From Viscum album (Eukaryota; Streptophyta; Magnoliopsida; Santalales; Viscaceae), in contig OY728143.1 of assembly GCA_963277665.1 (NCBI GenBank), positions 230,073,591-230,137,590 on the forward strand: a DNA stretch of 64,000 nucleotides, in the 5' to 3' direction. The translations under genes and the position numbers were made by a program. Every line of letters starts with the position of its first letter. Positions within the stretch are counted from its first letter, which is position 1. Below the pieces are notes generated by a model. It saw only the letters and a list, made by a program, of their open reading frames with translations. It was not told the origin of the DNA and ran no database searches. Below, in pieces: positions 38,369 through 50,954 of this stretch.

Positions 38369-41091
38369 TATAATGTCTCAGAATTTATGTATATTTTTTT
38401 TAAATTTTGTATGGAATTATTCTGAGAAAACACGCTCTAATGACATGTGATTCCAAGGCCTAGTGAGCCCAGAATGGAGTTTTGAAATTTTTTTATGTTC
38501 GTTTAAGTAAAAGTGCAAGGGGGGTTTTCTAAACATTGAACCATTGCATGGATTAAAAATCAAAGGGAACTGGTGAACTCGAATCACTAGGATTCTCATA
38601 GAAAGTACCTAACATTGACCGATAAGGGTCGGAATGATATGATAGTTTTCGGACATTCAATTAAATAATTAAATAACATAAAAAGTTATTTTATTTTATT
38701 TTTCACCATTGAGTGGTGGATGAAAACATTGTGGTGCAGAGACAAAATTTATTAATGGAATCCCCTTAATAGGTCATTTTTGTGTAGCATAACCACAATT
38801 ATTTGAGTCATAACTAATATGTTGTTTCATAAATCAAACAACATAATGACACGACATCACAACTTAATAGAAACGTTGCGAACTGTTTTATTTTTAATAA
38901 GGATAACACATTGTGGAAATAAATTGGTGGAATTTTTCTTCAATGAACCTATGGTGAGAACTCTCTCCAACAAAGAAAAGAGAATACCTAAAATATTGGT
39001 AGCAATGTCAATGCTTTACAAACAACGGGACTCGGAAGCCACGAACGCCAATAGAGATTGAATCATTGAGGGGGGAGTGCTTAAATTATAAACATCGATC
39101 GAGGTAGGGGTTAATTTTTTTAATGTTTTCCCAATTTTACTTCAAAATGATGAATGTGGATCATCCCAAAAATAGGATGATCCATAGATTATCAATTCTT
39201 GTGGCCGGTTGATGTTTCTTGTTATTTCTATTTGTGAATGAATTATTTTTTGTAGAACTTCATCGCCAAACCACCACTAGTTTTAAAACACTAATGCTGA
39301 GGTTGTGGGCTGACACGAACAAGGGCCAAGCCCTTATTCTTGTCCATAATTCATGAGTGAGCATTTTAAAATGAGCATATAGGCAAATTTAAGGCCTTCA
39401 TAGGGATGGTGATGCCCCATGGAGGCCGGGCGTACAGTCGGTGCGAATAATGGATAGTTGGTGCAGACGCAGTGGTCTGTGGTAGTGCACTAGGAAGAGT
39501 CGCAAGCTGGGATGGCAGCTAGCGATAGATACACAACCCCTTGACCACATCGGTGGAGTGGATCGCATCTATAGGACACACTTTTTAAAGTAATGTTGTA
39601 TTCTACCATGTGCGATAGTCCACTGAGGCGCATAACGGAAACCCCAGACTCACTGTGCGTCCGAGCTAGACGAAACTGCCATGTGGAAACCTGGGGGCGA
39701 GCAGGGAGTTGGACGCAGCTTCTAGCTAGGTCATTACAAGGAGGACCAAATATGGAATTGGTAGGACTAACCACAACAAGGAAACCCCGCCCCATCAGGC
39801 CAGACCTGTGACCCAACGAACCGGACCGTGGCCAGGTGTGGTCTGGTAAGAGGACCCAGGTCATGTTTATTGGACTTGGTCAGACTGGAACAGAACCCCA
39901 CTAGCCCATTTTTTTGATAAAACAACAATATCATTCAAACCAGGTGTTCGATTGACGAGCCCATTATGGAGTTGGAACCCTCGCGATGAGGAAAATCTTT
40001 TCGAATAGTCTATGGAGTATTTAATGGATATTGAAATTTGATGAATGGCTCGGAGAGCGGTTATCCTAAGATCAAGTGTCCTACGTGCAGAAATACTATG
40101 GTTGGATGAGACCCAAAGACTGCTGAAGAGAGACGTAGTGTGGATCAGATACTTTGTCCCTATGGGAAGTGACTTCAGTGTGACCGGGCATGCCCATAGT
40201 GTGAAGCAACTTCTGTGTGACATGAAAGACCCATAATAATTGACATGAGGAGTACCTCAGCATGGACATAGGTGGTAAGAGTCATTTTTGTGAACCAATA
40301 TTCCCATGGTGGTGAGTGACTTTTGTGTGATTCAACATATCCATTGTACTCATTAGGGATGAGTACCACAACAGTCCTAGGTAAGTGGGAATCACCTTTT
40401 ATGTAACCCGGTATGCCCTTTGTACTCATTGAGGAGGAGTTCTCCAACAACCCATTTTGTTCGATGATGTGATGAATGGTTCTACTTACCTACACTCAAT
40501 TATATCGTGTTTGAGTTGTCTTGCCTCATTTCCATGCATAGTGATCTTGCATTTTGGTTTGTTTGGGTATTGCTTGGCGGTCTTACCTTTTTATTTTCGG
40601 GTCCCTAGTGAGTATATTGTTATTCACCCCTACACAGGCTTCACCCGCACATGTTGTGTTTGGTGCTGATGAACACCACCTTGATGGAGGACTTGGTGGC
40701 CTAGGACCCGGTGATTCCCAGTGATACTAAGAAGGCATGGCGTACTACTACGACTTCCAAAAGATACTTTGTACATACCCATCATGTAAAATTTCTAGCG
40801 GGCGACTTTCATTGTTTTCCTTATACTTTCAAACGTTTGGTTTTTCTATTGTTGGGTTTTTTTCTAGCCAATTTGACCTACAATTTTTCCTTTTACTCAG
40901 TGATTGTTTAGTGGCATGCTTGTTTACTTATCCTTATTTGGGATGTGGTTGTGTGTTTATGCGTATAGGTATAAATGAAAATTCCTCCCCCTTGCAAGTT
41001 GACACCTTCGGTGCTAGTCACCAACCTCTGGCCTTCAGCAGGTGGGCTTGGGGTTGGTCAGGACATGGGCCCATGGGGACGGGATGTGACA
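38369..41091 (+). repeat. 5' LTR (2723 bp) of the plus-strand Tekay-like element
   Basis: It starts TATAATGTCTC (family form TGTAATGTC-like) and ends GGGATGTGACA, followed after 3 nt by the PBS. Blocks shared with the 3' LTR include AACACGCTCT, TTTTTGTGTAGCATAAC, GATGAGTAC and GGTGGGCTTGGGGTT/GGCGGGCTTGTGGTA. It contains a GC-richer core at about 39400-39870. Confidence 0.9.
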
Positions 41092-41094
41092 AAG

Positions 41095-41106
41095 TGGTAT
41101 CAAAGG
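41095..41106 (+). promoter_or_regulatory. primer binding site (initiator Met tRNA)
   Basis: TGGTATCAAAGG, one mismatch from the site of the minus-strand Tekay-like element (TGGTATCAGAGG), and 3 nt after the LTR end. It confirms plus orientation. Confidence 0.92.
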
Positions 41107-41599
41107 TGTTCAGTTCAACTTCAACGATTGAGAGTCTCTTATTTTTATTTTGGGGAAACAATGTTGAATGATTCTAGTTTTACATTTAGATTCGGAAATC
41201 CCATTGTTGTTACGACATCCGATTTATCCATACACCAGGACCCTGCGATCTTCTTTTTAGTTATTTACCTAAAAACACACGTTTCATAACGATATCCTTA
41301 TTATTTCCCAAATAAGATTCATCTCACTAGGTATAATATTCTGACTGTTGTACATCTTGATCGATTTTAGGATGAATCCATGTAGAAATCTAGCTAGGAT
41401 TACAATATGTGATCTTGTGGATAGCCTTCCTAGATGAGGCATCGTTTCAGTGACCATTACTGGAGATAGCCCCACCGGTGGTGCACTAGTGTTTCCACAA
41501 CCAATTGATTAGCAGTTGCTTCTCGTGTTACCGGTAGAGTAAGTACACAGACTCAATTCCTTGAAAATGTTTTTGAGATAGTGACCTTCTAGGTTCAGG

Positions 41600-42335
41600 G
41601 GAGAGACAGATCCTCAGGCCGTTGAGGGTCGGATGGAGGCAGTGACGTGGGTCTTCCACTAAGTGAGGACACCGCTTGAAAAGATTGCAATATTTTCTAT
41701 GAGCCTTCTTTGGGCCTCGGTAGGGAGATAATGGAGTCTAACAATTCTGACTCATGATGAGGCGACACTCACTTAGACTACCTTCAATCATATTTAATGG
41801 GAGGAGTTTTTTCCAAATGATTTTGTGCTCTCTGCGCATAGAAGAGTTGCTTCACCTACAACAAGATAGCCTATCGGTGGATGAATACTCTCTTGCTATC
41901 CCACAGACATATTATGAAACACTTTATTTAGGGCCCGACCCTTAGATAAGGGAATCATATTGAAGATCAGTAATCCATGACATCTCTCAGTATCCCCACT
42001 CATGATGTAGTGCTGGAGCAAGACCATATTATCAAAAGATTTCTTATAGAGTAGGAACCGATATCTAGAGACACTAGCCAACCTCAGGAGGAAGAGTTTT
42101 CAGTGGTGAGAAGAAAATAGCCGACATGGGGGACCAATCGGTCCAAGTCATTAATGGGACAACCCTAGAACTTAGGATCCGTAGTACGGGGTTGCTAGAG
42201 TAGGGGAAATCAATAAGGATTTAGGCTGTGATTCACGTACAACGAGAAATGATACATTGCTCTAGGCTGCCTAAACTGCTACATATATGAGCAGCAGGTC
42301 GTCAAGGGACAACCACGCCATGCTAATAGGCTCAA
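41600..42335 (+). pseudogene. gag remnant with broken zinc knuckle
   Basis: The clearest piece is in 41754-41945: FNGRSFFQMILCSLRIEEL then LQQDSLSVDEYSL, which is the Gag segment that precedes the nucleocapsid in Tekay-like elements. At 42277-42318 a degenerate knuckle reads CYIYEQQVVKGQPR, where the second Cys is Tyr and the later His and Cys are gone. Stops and frame changes separate the pieces. The N-terminal Gag (41110-41600) is barely recognisable. Confidence 0.75.
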
Positions 42336-42479
42336 TCGATGAGGTCCGAAGGGCGACACACATGGAAGGGGAGCATTTTGAGAAATAGGTGGTGGATGAT
42401 GATTCTAGGTGGTATCACCACCACCCCCAGGTGGTCGGCCATAGGCTGAGGGAGCTAGTGGATAGGGGAGAGGCCAGCA

Positions 42480-42940
42480 TTAGGAAATGGAGGCCTATGA
42501 CCATTGTGCTGTAGATACTATTAGAGGTACAATCTATGTCTTATACAACAAATATTTAATTATTATTGACACATCTGTTAGGACATCATTCTTTTCTTCA
42601 TACCTTGTTTGTGGATCAAAGATTCAAATGAAGTTGTTGGCTCAATCATTACAACTAGAGACTCTTAAGGGAAAAGATTCGATGATTACGTGATGGTTTT
42701 GGAATTTTGAGCATACTCAAGGAGGTGATTGCTGCAGTTGGGATCTCCTAGTAGAGTCATCAGGGCCTTACGATGTCATCTTGGGTGTTGAATGGTTATC
42801 TACAGTCGATACTCAGATCGACTATTTTAGGGGAAATGTGTGGTGTTCCCGCGAGGATGGGACTGTGTTTTCCTTCACCGGTAAGAAGGGAAATTTTTTA
42901 ACACATGAAAGACTTTATCAGGGAGGGTGAAACAAATCAC
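42480..42940 (+). pseudogene. aspartic protease remnant, active site DTS
   Basis: An open stretch at 42487-42693 reads AVDTIRGTIYVL, then IIDTSVRTSFFS and LLAQSLQLETLKGKD. The catalytic DTG is DTS (42568-42576). Downstream are SGPYDVILGVEWLSTVDTQI and REDGTVFSFTGKKG, matching the minus-strand element's protease and linker, but with stops between them. Confidence 0.85.
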
Positions 42941-43925
42941 TCACAAATATGATTACATCACCATTGGTGTGGTGGATGAGAGGAGTCCAAACAGTCCTGT
43001 AGTGGTGGGTGCGTATGTGTATGTATTTCATGAGGATGTTCTGAGACAATCTCTTTACATGGTGGTAGACTTCGACATCTCCCACCACCTTGAGACTATA
43101 GTGATATCCACACCAGAATATCGGTTAGCACCCATGGAGCTTCCAAAATTAGGCGTACAACTAGATGACTTGCATGGGAAGGGGTTCGTGAGGCCCAGTG
43201 TTTCACCAATGGCAGCCCCAGAGTTGTTTTCTAAGAAGGCACATAAGAGCATGAGGCAATGCGTGGAATTCCAGCACCAGAACTAGGTGACTGTGAAGAA
43301 CAAGTATCTACTTTCAAGGATTGATGTCCTATTTGATCTGTTGAATGGAAGGGGGTGTTTCTCGAAGATAGACCTCAGATCAGGCTATCATCATCTTCAG
43401 GTACAAGATGATGATGTACTGAAGACATATTTTCATTATTGGTATGGACACAATGAGTTTTTTTATTCCTTTCAGCCAGACCAATTCCCTAGACGTGTTC
43501 ATGGACGTCATGTGAAATATCTCCTATCCTTACCTCGATCACTTCTTGGTGGTATTCATTGGTGAAATCTTGGTGTACAAGGCATCGAAGAAGGATAACG
43601 CCACTCACCTTCTGATAGTTCTGCACGCATTTCCATAGAACCAACATTACAGTAATCTCTCAAAGTTACAATTTTTCATTTGGGAGGTCCTCATTCCAGG
43701 ACACGTCATCTCAGAGGTCGGATTTGTAGTAGATCTGAAGAAGATAGAGGCAGTGATTTCTTGGGAGCCACCCAGGGGTGTGACTTAGGTGCAAAGTTTC
43801 ATAGGGTTGGTTGGATACTACCAGAGGTTTTTTCCCAACTTTTCCAGATTATTAGCACCTTTATAATCCTTGTCACAGAAGGGAAAACCCCTTCATGTGT
43901 TCATATAACTACAAGTAGAGATTCC
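42941..43925 (+). pseudogene. reverse transcriptase remnant, catalytic box FIGE
   Basis: A 119-codon stretch (42927-43286) ends in LGVQLDDLHGKGFVRPSVSP-like text. It continues after one stop with [27 protein letters not shown], then a frameshift and [20 protein letters not shown]. The box normally FIDD is FIGE (43555-43566), so both catalytic aspartates are lost. The connection segment follows at 43690-43925 with HVISEVGFVVDLKKIEA and SFIGLVGYYQRFFPNFS. The enzyme would copy element RNA into cDNA. Confidence 0.9.
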
Positions 43926-44350
43926 ATGAGATGAGGTTGAGACTGACGAGAGCCCCCATCTTGAGACTACTAGAAGAGGGCATTGGTTATGTAATATTAT
44001 TCAAAGCATCCATGATCAGAATAGGTTGTGGCATGATGAAAGAGTGAGTGGTGATCGACTATGGATCATGGATGTTGAGGTATCACGAGAATAACTATGC
44101 GACCCATGAACTAGAGTTAGCGGTATTGGTATTCTCTTTGATGATGTGGCAACAATACATGATTGGTGAACGACTTACAGTCTAATCCGACCATAAGAGT
44201 ATCATTTATAACTTCCCACAGAATGACATGAACTAGAGATAGTGACGATGGATGGAGTTCCTACAGGACTACGAAATTGAGATCGTCTATACTCATGGGA
44301 AGGTGGACATGGTGGTAGACGCACTCAAGAGGTGGTTTGGTTTACTAATG
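43926..44350 (+). pseudogene. RNase H domain remnant
   Basis: Pieces in order: a degraded first-Asp zone near 43990, then THELELAVLVFSLMMWQQYM (44100-44165), SDHKSIIYNF (about 44190) and EFLQDYEIEIVYTHGKVDMV, AL in place of the usual ALSR junction. Stops interrupt it. The domain order and wording match the minus-strand element's RNase H. Confidence 0.85.
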
Positions 44351-44545
44351 TTGAGTGAGTCTACGAAGTACCTAGAAATGATGAAGATATCCTATGTGGA
44401 TGGCCAATTCATCTACTTCACACTTATTTGTATCATAGGAACCTCTAGGAGAGAACATGGGAGCGGAAGGTTCAGATTCATTCTTAGTACACACATTTGA
44501 TTGATTATCCCTTGTTTTGGATTTTGGGGACCTAAATACTAAATG
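44351..44545 (+). pseudogene. last codons of pol; integrase core deleted
   Basis: Only about 200 bp separate RNase H from the PPT. In one frame ERTWERKVQIHS-like text followed by THLIDY is visible. It resembles the end of chromovirus pol after the chromodomain (a TWERE-type motif). The zinc-binding, catalytic and most C-terminal integrase sequence, about 1 kb in the minus-strand relative, is missing, presumably through an internal deletion. Confidence 0.6.
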
Positions 44546-44554
44546 TTGGGAGAA
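44546..44554 (+). promoter_or_regulatory. polypurine tract TTGGGAGAA
   Basis: Immediately before the 3' LTR start TCTAATGTGCT. Same tract as the triple-LTR element. Confidence 0.8.
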
Positions 44555-47265
44555 TCTAATGTGCTAAAATTTCCATATATTTTGTTATTTTTTTTGGAAT
44601 TATATTGAGACAACACGCTCTGATGGAACGTGATTACGAGGCATGGTGAGCCTGGAATAGAATTTCTAATTGTTTCTATGTTTGATTTAAGTAAAAATGT
44701 GAGTAGGTTTCTCTAACATTTTAACCAGTGCTCGGAAAAGAATTTATAGGGAACCTTTGAACTCAGAATGGCATAATTCACCTAGAATCAACCTAATGTC
44801 AACCGACAAGGGTTGGACAGAAAAGATAGTTTTCAGAATTTTCAGAAAATTATAAAATAACATAAATAGTTATTTTATTTTCTCTTTCATCGTTGAGTTG
44901 AGGGTGAAAACACTATGGTGTGGTGATGAGGCACATTAAAGGAAGCCCCTTAATGGGTCCTTTTTGTGTAGCATAACAAAAATTATTTTAGGCGTAACTG
45001 ATATGCTCTTTTAAAAATGAAACAGTGTAATGCTGCGATAAGTTTTCTTTTTAATAAGGCCAATGAATTGGGGAAATATATTGGTGGAATTATTCTCCAA
45101 AAAACCTATAGAAATAAATCTCTCTAACGATGAACAATGATCACCAATAGGTTCAATAGAAAATTCAATGCTTTAGAAAAAGGGGACCGGGAAGAGACGA
45201 ATGCCAACAGGGCTTGAATCCATGAGGGCAGAGCGGTTCAACGATGAACGTCGATTGAGGGAGAGGTTTATTAATTTTATGTTTATCTTGTTCATCAATC
45301 TAAATGATGAACTTTGATCAACCCACAAATATATGGATCAAAAAATCATCTATTCATACATGATGCTGATTTTTATTAGGATTTCTATTTGAGAATGAAT
45401 TATTTAATGTAGAACATCATCCCCAAACCTCCCCCTGTTTGAAAACATTACACAGAGGGTGTGGGATGACATGAAAACTCCAGAGCCCCTTCACTTGTGC
45501 GTTCTTCCTGACCGAGCATTTTGAAAGGGGCATGAAGGTAGATTCAAGGCCTTCATAGGGAAGGTGATACCCCCACGGAGGCTAGAGCCACAATCGGTGC
45601 GAAAAACGGACCCTTGGGGAAAACACGGTGGTTTGCGGAAGTGCCAGATAGTGCCCAGGGAAGAGCCGATGGCATGGCTAGTGGTAGGTGGCAGATACGA
45701 GGCCCCTCAACCAGGTTAGTGGATCGGCCCGTAGCAACAGAATGTGATTTTGGAAGGAATGCGTTATTCGACCGCATGCAGAAGTCCGGTCGCGCTGGGC
45801 TGGCCAACAACGTAGTGGAAACATTAAAAAAATCGTGCGTCCGAGTTGGAGGAAACAGACCTGTGGAAACCCACGGGGCGAGCATCTAGCTGGACGTGGC
45901 TTCTAGCCATGTCCCGGTGAGGCGGTCTGGATAACACGCACTGGACCCACAACCCAACAGACCGTACCTAGGCCAGGATATGTCTGGGTCGAGTCACCAG
46001 ACCCGAGTTGGGTTGGTGGACCCGGGCTGTATCGGGTGGGGTCGGTCTGACCATGTCAGATCAGACTTGGACCCAACAAGGACCTTTTTGGTAAAACCCC
46101 AATATCAATCAAAACATGCATCTGATTGGTGGGTTGATTATAGTGCTTGATCCCTTGTGACAAGACAGATATTTTTGCATATTCTATGTAAGATTTAATG
46201 GAAGTTGAATGTTGAAGAAAGGATTGGGGAGTTGATCTCCCGAGATCAAGTGTGCTACTTGTGTAAACCCTATGGATGGATAATTCATAAAGTCTTCTGA
46301 AGTGAAACCCTATGTGGATCAGATGCTATGGCCTAGTGGTAAGCATATTTTCTGTGACCCGGTTGGCCCATGGGGGGGAGCAAAAATTGTGTGACCCAGA
46401 TGAACCACATTACTCAACAGGAGGAGTACCTCAGTATGGAAATAGGGGAGAAGTGGCTTCTGTGTGGCCTGACAATCCCACAGTGGGGAACAACTTCTGT
46501 GTGACCCAGCATACCCATGGTACTAATTAATGATGAGTACTGAAAAAGTCCAAGGCTTGTGGGAAATAGATTCTATATGACCTAAAAGGCCCACTATACA
46601 CATTGATGATAAATTCTCCATTATCCCACGGTGTTCGATGATGTGAATAATGGTTTCAAATTCTTACTCTCAATTGTACATGGTGTGAGATGTCTTGTAT
46701 CATGATCATGCATAGTGATCAAGAATTATGGTGTGTTTTTGAATATATATGTTGTCTTTCCATTGTGTTTTGGGGTCCCTTCAAAGTATATTATTACTCA
46801 CCCTGTATATGTATCTCCTGCATGTGTTGTGTCTAGTGCAGACGACCACCACCTAGACAGAGGAATTGGTGGCATAAGACCCAGTGGTGCGTGGTGAGAC
46901 CAGGATGGTGCGGTGTATTTCTACAATTTTCAGAAGAAACTATGTACATACCAATCAGGTGGCATTTCCAATGGATGGATTTCAGAGTTTTCCGTGTACT
47001 TTCCTACTTTTAGTATATATTTTATTGGGTTTGTATTCTAGACCATTTGAACAATACTTGGAACATTTTCTCAGTGGATTTTTAGTGATGTTCTTGATTA
47101 GTTTTCCATATTTGGTACATGGTTGTGTGTGAATGTGTACATGTTCCCAAGAAAAATGGAACCACATGTAGGTTTACTCCTTCGATGCTAGTCGCCAACC
47201 CCTGGCCTTCAGGTGGCGGGCTTGTGGTATTTGACTGCGCAATCCTCGGGGGATGGGTCGTGACA
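44555..47265 (+). repeat. 3' LTR (2711 bp) of the plus-strand Tekay-like element
   Basis: Collinear with 38369-41091 over its whole length and ending GGGTCGTGACA. The two LTRs differ at roughly a quarter of positions by eye, with small indels, so the insertion is old. The GC-rich core at about 45540-46080 retains GGGTCGGTCTGACC-type text seen in the LTR at 6062-9318. Confidence 0.9.
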
Positions 47266-47839
47266 GATCCCAAAACAGTTACCAAAAGAACATACATTTT
47301 CAAAACAAGTCATTTAATTTTCAATCAAACTTGGATCTTCATTTTGAATATCTAATTTCAATAGACCAATCATCAATTTAAAAAAACACCCCAAATACAA
47401 CTGAAACCTACACCTAGAAAAACCCAAAGAATCCAATTCAGTCAATAGATTAATGTTCAAATTTCTCAAATGACCAACTGCTACACATGGCTTGGTCACA
47501 TGGTTTGAAGACCATGAAGCATTTGGGAGATCATATTGGAAGTCAACAGAGGCAGTCTCATGGTTTGTAAATATATTTCCATGATATGCACATAAATAAT
47601 GTATCCTCCAAAATGATCAATGAATCTATAAACTAGTTAAAAACACCCATAAAATAATACGGACTTGAAGAAAAACATGTTACAGGAACAGACTTCGAGC
47701 CATTATAGACCACCATGGAAATTCAAGCGTCATTTTTAATAGGTGGTGATCAAGAATCTTACCACAATCTGACACTTGAATTCATAAAATCCTATCTCCA
47801 TACTATGAGACATACCCATAAAAACATGGGTTAAACATG

Positions 47840-47851
47840 CCTTTTATATCT
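47840..47851 (-). promoter_or_regulatory. degenerate PBS left of LTR2
   Basis: The minus strand reads AGATATAAAAGG, agreeing with TGGTATCAGAGG at 8 of 12 positions, 3 nt from the LTR2 end. The spacing equals that of both Tekay-like elements. The remainder of this internal copy is 47271-47839. Confidence 0.6.
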
Positions 47852-47854
47852 TTT

Positions 47855-49773
47855 GGTCACAAACCATCTCAGGACGACCCTAAACCGATCACTTGAGCCA
47901 ATCTGCGATAGGGATCAAATGGCATTGCCAATCCCCATGGGATGGAAACCAGTGTCATGCATCAAAATAAAGTAGTTGGGAATGATTTCCCCCAAAAATT
48001 ATAGATAAATAAATGAAAGAAAACTGAAAAAACTAGTACCAAGAATAAAAAGAAACTAAACTATGAAATTTACCTCAACTAACATCATGGGTCATGACAG
48101 AACGTAAAACCATACCTATTTTATGTGCGACCAAAACTAGAGGAACCCAAAACTAGAAAATAGAGAAGGTGTGATCACCTATATTCTCATTGGGAATTCC
48201 ACGTATAAACAACTTCCTATGCCCTTACCATTAAAAAGAAACAAAAAAAAGATAGTTTGAATGAACGATCTAATAGAGTAATGTTTTTTTATTGTTTTAA
48301 AATTAAAGAAACACGTTTTAATTTTAATGAAAATGATGTCTCTTCCACTAAATTTTCAAAATAAATTCCACGTATGAATTAACATTTAAAAATGAGAGGA
48401 ATGAAATTTAAATAAAATTATGTTTTCACAAAAAAGAAATCATGTATGAATTATTTGAAATGAGCATCACATCACAAGGACCATGGGAAATACCTAAGAA
48501 GCTACTTTTATTTGGTGTCTATGATCCTCTTACCTCATTGGAACATGGATTAGAAACCACGACCATCATAATTCTATTTCATGAGCCACCATGAACAGAC
48601 ACCCCAATGTCCTAGTGGTCTCAAATCATCACAAAATATTTGTTAGTGCTGTATCGTGAATCATTCTTGAAGAAACCGAGATGAACCACTTTCGAATCAT
48701 CTATCATACTACTCTTAGTCTTTCAAACCAGGTACTCGGGGTTACCCATGTTCCATATTTCAAATGACGGAGAGGTTTTTATCAAGAAAACACATCTGAA
48801 CAATACACATTCCTTTTGAAAAAACCAATTTAACATCCCACCATTGATCCCCCACCTTATGCGCATTCCCCTTTTTATGCCACACAACATTGAACAAGCC
48901 TTTACACTAGGCACATATAACAAATCACACATTAACTCTTTCATCAAAATTATTAATCTAGGGTGAATGATTCAAAAGGGATTTTCTAATTCCTCAAACC
49001 ATTCTTAAAGTTCCAAACCGACATCATTAATTTTACAATAAAAAATATCAATTAGAAAACACTATTTCTAAACATCTTTATGTTCCAAAAATATTCTTAA
49101 AAATAGGATTGCACAACCAGAGAACCACACATTTAAAATGAATCTATATAAATGTTTAAAACCTCAAACCTTTTATGAAATTAAATTACCAATTAACCTC
49201 AAATTAATACCAAACCCCATTAATTTTTCTAAACTAACCAAGTCATAAAATTTCCCCCTTTTAAAATCAAACAAGAACCAACATTAATTCAAGATAAAAT
49301 TTCACAGATATTGTACACACTAAATATTCTTGGAAATACCTACCACCTACACAAAATCATTTTAGAATCCATATTTAATGATATATCAATTAGGACTGAT
49401 TAAACATTAAAAACATAATATATTTTATAAAACAAGGTTGTGAGAATGTATCAACTTGGAAAAAAGGTTAAAAACATATAAAAATTATGTAAAAACAAAA
49501 GTAAAAAAATTTCTAAAAACCACAACCATAACAAATAGCTAATACTTATACTATATATACATATATAATATATCTCTAATTTTTTTTGGAAAATAATGGA
49601 ATTAAATTTAAAAGGTTAGGCATATGGAACTTACCTCAAACATCCCTCTGTTTGATGATGACCACCAGAACAGACCATTCGTAGTACACACACATGCATA
49701 TATATATATATATATACCCCTACTTGGACTGCACTTATTCCACATGCCATGAAGGAATATGTACAAAGAGGTA

Positions 49774-49808
<35 letters not shown>

Positions 49809-50954
49809 CCTTACCATATGCATGAAAATGTTCGCACTCTCAATTCCCACAACCCAAAATCATCATATTGAGGTCCAACAGACTCTATAAAAATTGACCT
49901 ATAACTCATAAAACTAGGGAAAAGTACCACACACCAAAAATTAATTACTGAAAACTCAAATATCAAAAGATACCAAAATTAAAATTACGCCACAATAAAG
50001 AAATCAAAGAAATATTACCTAAAAACCATGGGGAACCAACTTCCTTCATCAAACACATAATGAATGGTCAACAACAGGACTAATGAAACCTAATAATCCA
50101 GAAATCAAAAAAACCCCCCAAATGATTTTAGGTTGGGACAAACCCTATGTACCTAAAAAAGATAGGAAAAACACCAAAGAGATGGAGGATATGGGATGTA
50201 AGGACCATACCTCGATGGATCTATGAGAAATCATGAATAAATTGGTAGAAAATTTCTATGAAATGAGGGATTGTGAGAGGGAGGGGCGCACGCTACAGGC
50301 ATTTCAGCCAGTGGTGCATCGTGCCTCCTGGAGGTCACAGCCAACGAGGGGTCATTCCATATGGGGGTATAGCTGAGGGAGGATATGATAAAGGAGGTTA
50401 TAGCCATGAAGGTTTCACTAGAGTGGAGCTCACGCTATAGGGAATAAGGGGGCTGGTGAGTCGTGCTCTATAAGGGGAGAAGTTAGAGGATCCCCATTGA
50501 GGGATTAAAATAAAACATAAATAAAATAAACAAAAAAATAATCATCATAATCATAATAATCATTATCATAATAATATTCATAATAATCATAATTACATAA
50601 TAATAATAATAATCATCATATAATTTATAAAAACATAATAATAATAATAATATTATGATTATTACACATTCTTGTATTTTTTTATTTCATCATTTTTTCC
50701 AAAAATAAATTCCATTTATAATTTATTTTATTATAAAACACTTGTAGACCATATGGTTAACTGAATGAATCCACACTATTCCCGAACCGTGCTCTGCCGA
50801 CGTTCCAGATACTACTAAGGCTAAAACACCCATATCAAAATAAAAGGCTAAAAAATTTGAACTATGGCGCATCCTAATCAAAAAAATTTAAATATGACCA
50901 TTGATGATTATAATAATTACAATAAAATAGTACTGTTAGTTAGGGGTGGGAATA
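47855..50954 (-). repeat. LTR2 (middle)
   Basis: Collinear with LTR1 and LTR3. Borders follow from those copies: the left end GGTCACAAACC stands for TGTCACAAACC, and the right end is an eroded TGTAACATCCC. TA runs at 49699-49716 and 49773-49792 and AAT-type repeats at 50521-50660 occupy the same places as in LTR1. Confidence 0.82.

Larger units (their letters stand above)
38369..47265 (+). mobile_element. full-length but dead Tekay/Del-like Ty3/gypsy element
   Basis: It has two LTRs (38369-41091 and 44555-47265), a PBS, gag to RNase H remnants, a PPT, and lies inside internal copy 1 of the triple-LTR element. Total length is 8897 bp, short for the family because nearly all of integrase is deleted. 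The left flank GTTAC (38364-38368) and right flank GATCC (47266-47270) agree at 3 of 5 bases. The paralogous unoccupied site at 58326-58330 reads GATCC, so the left copy has mutated. Domain order, LTR termini and PBS match the minus-strand element at 1-9318. Confidence 0.9.
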
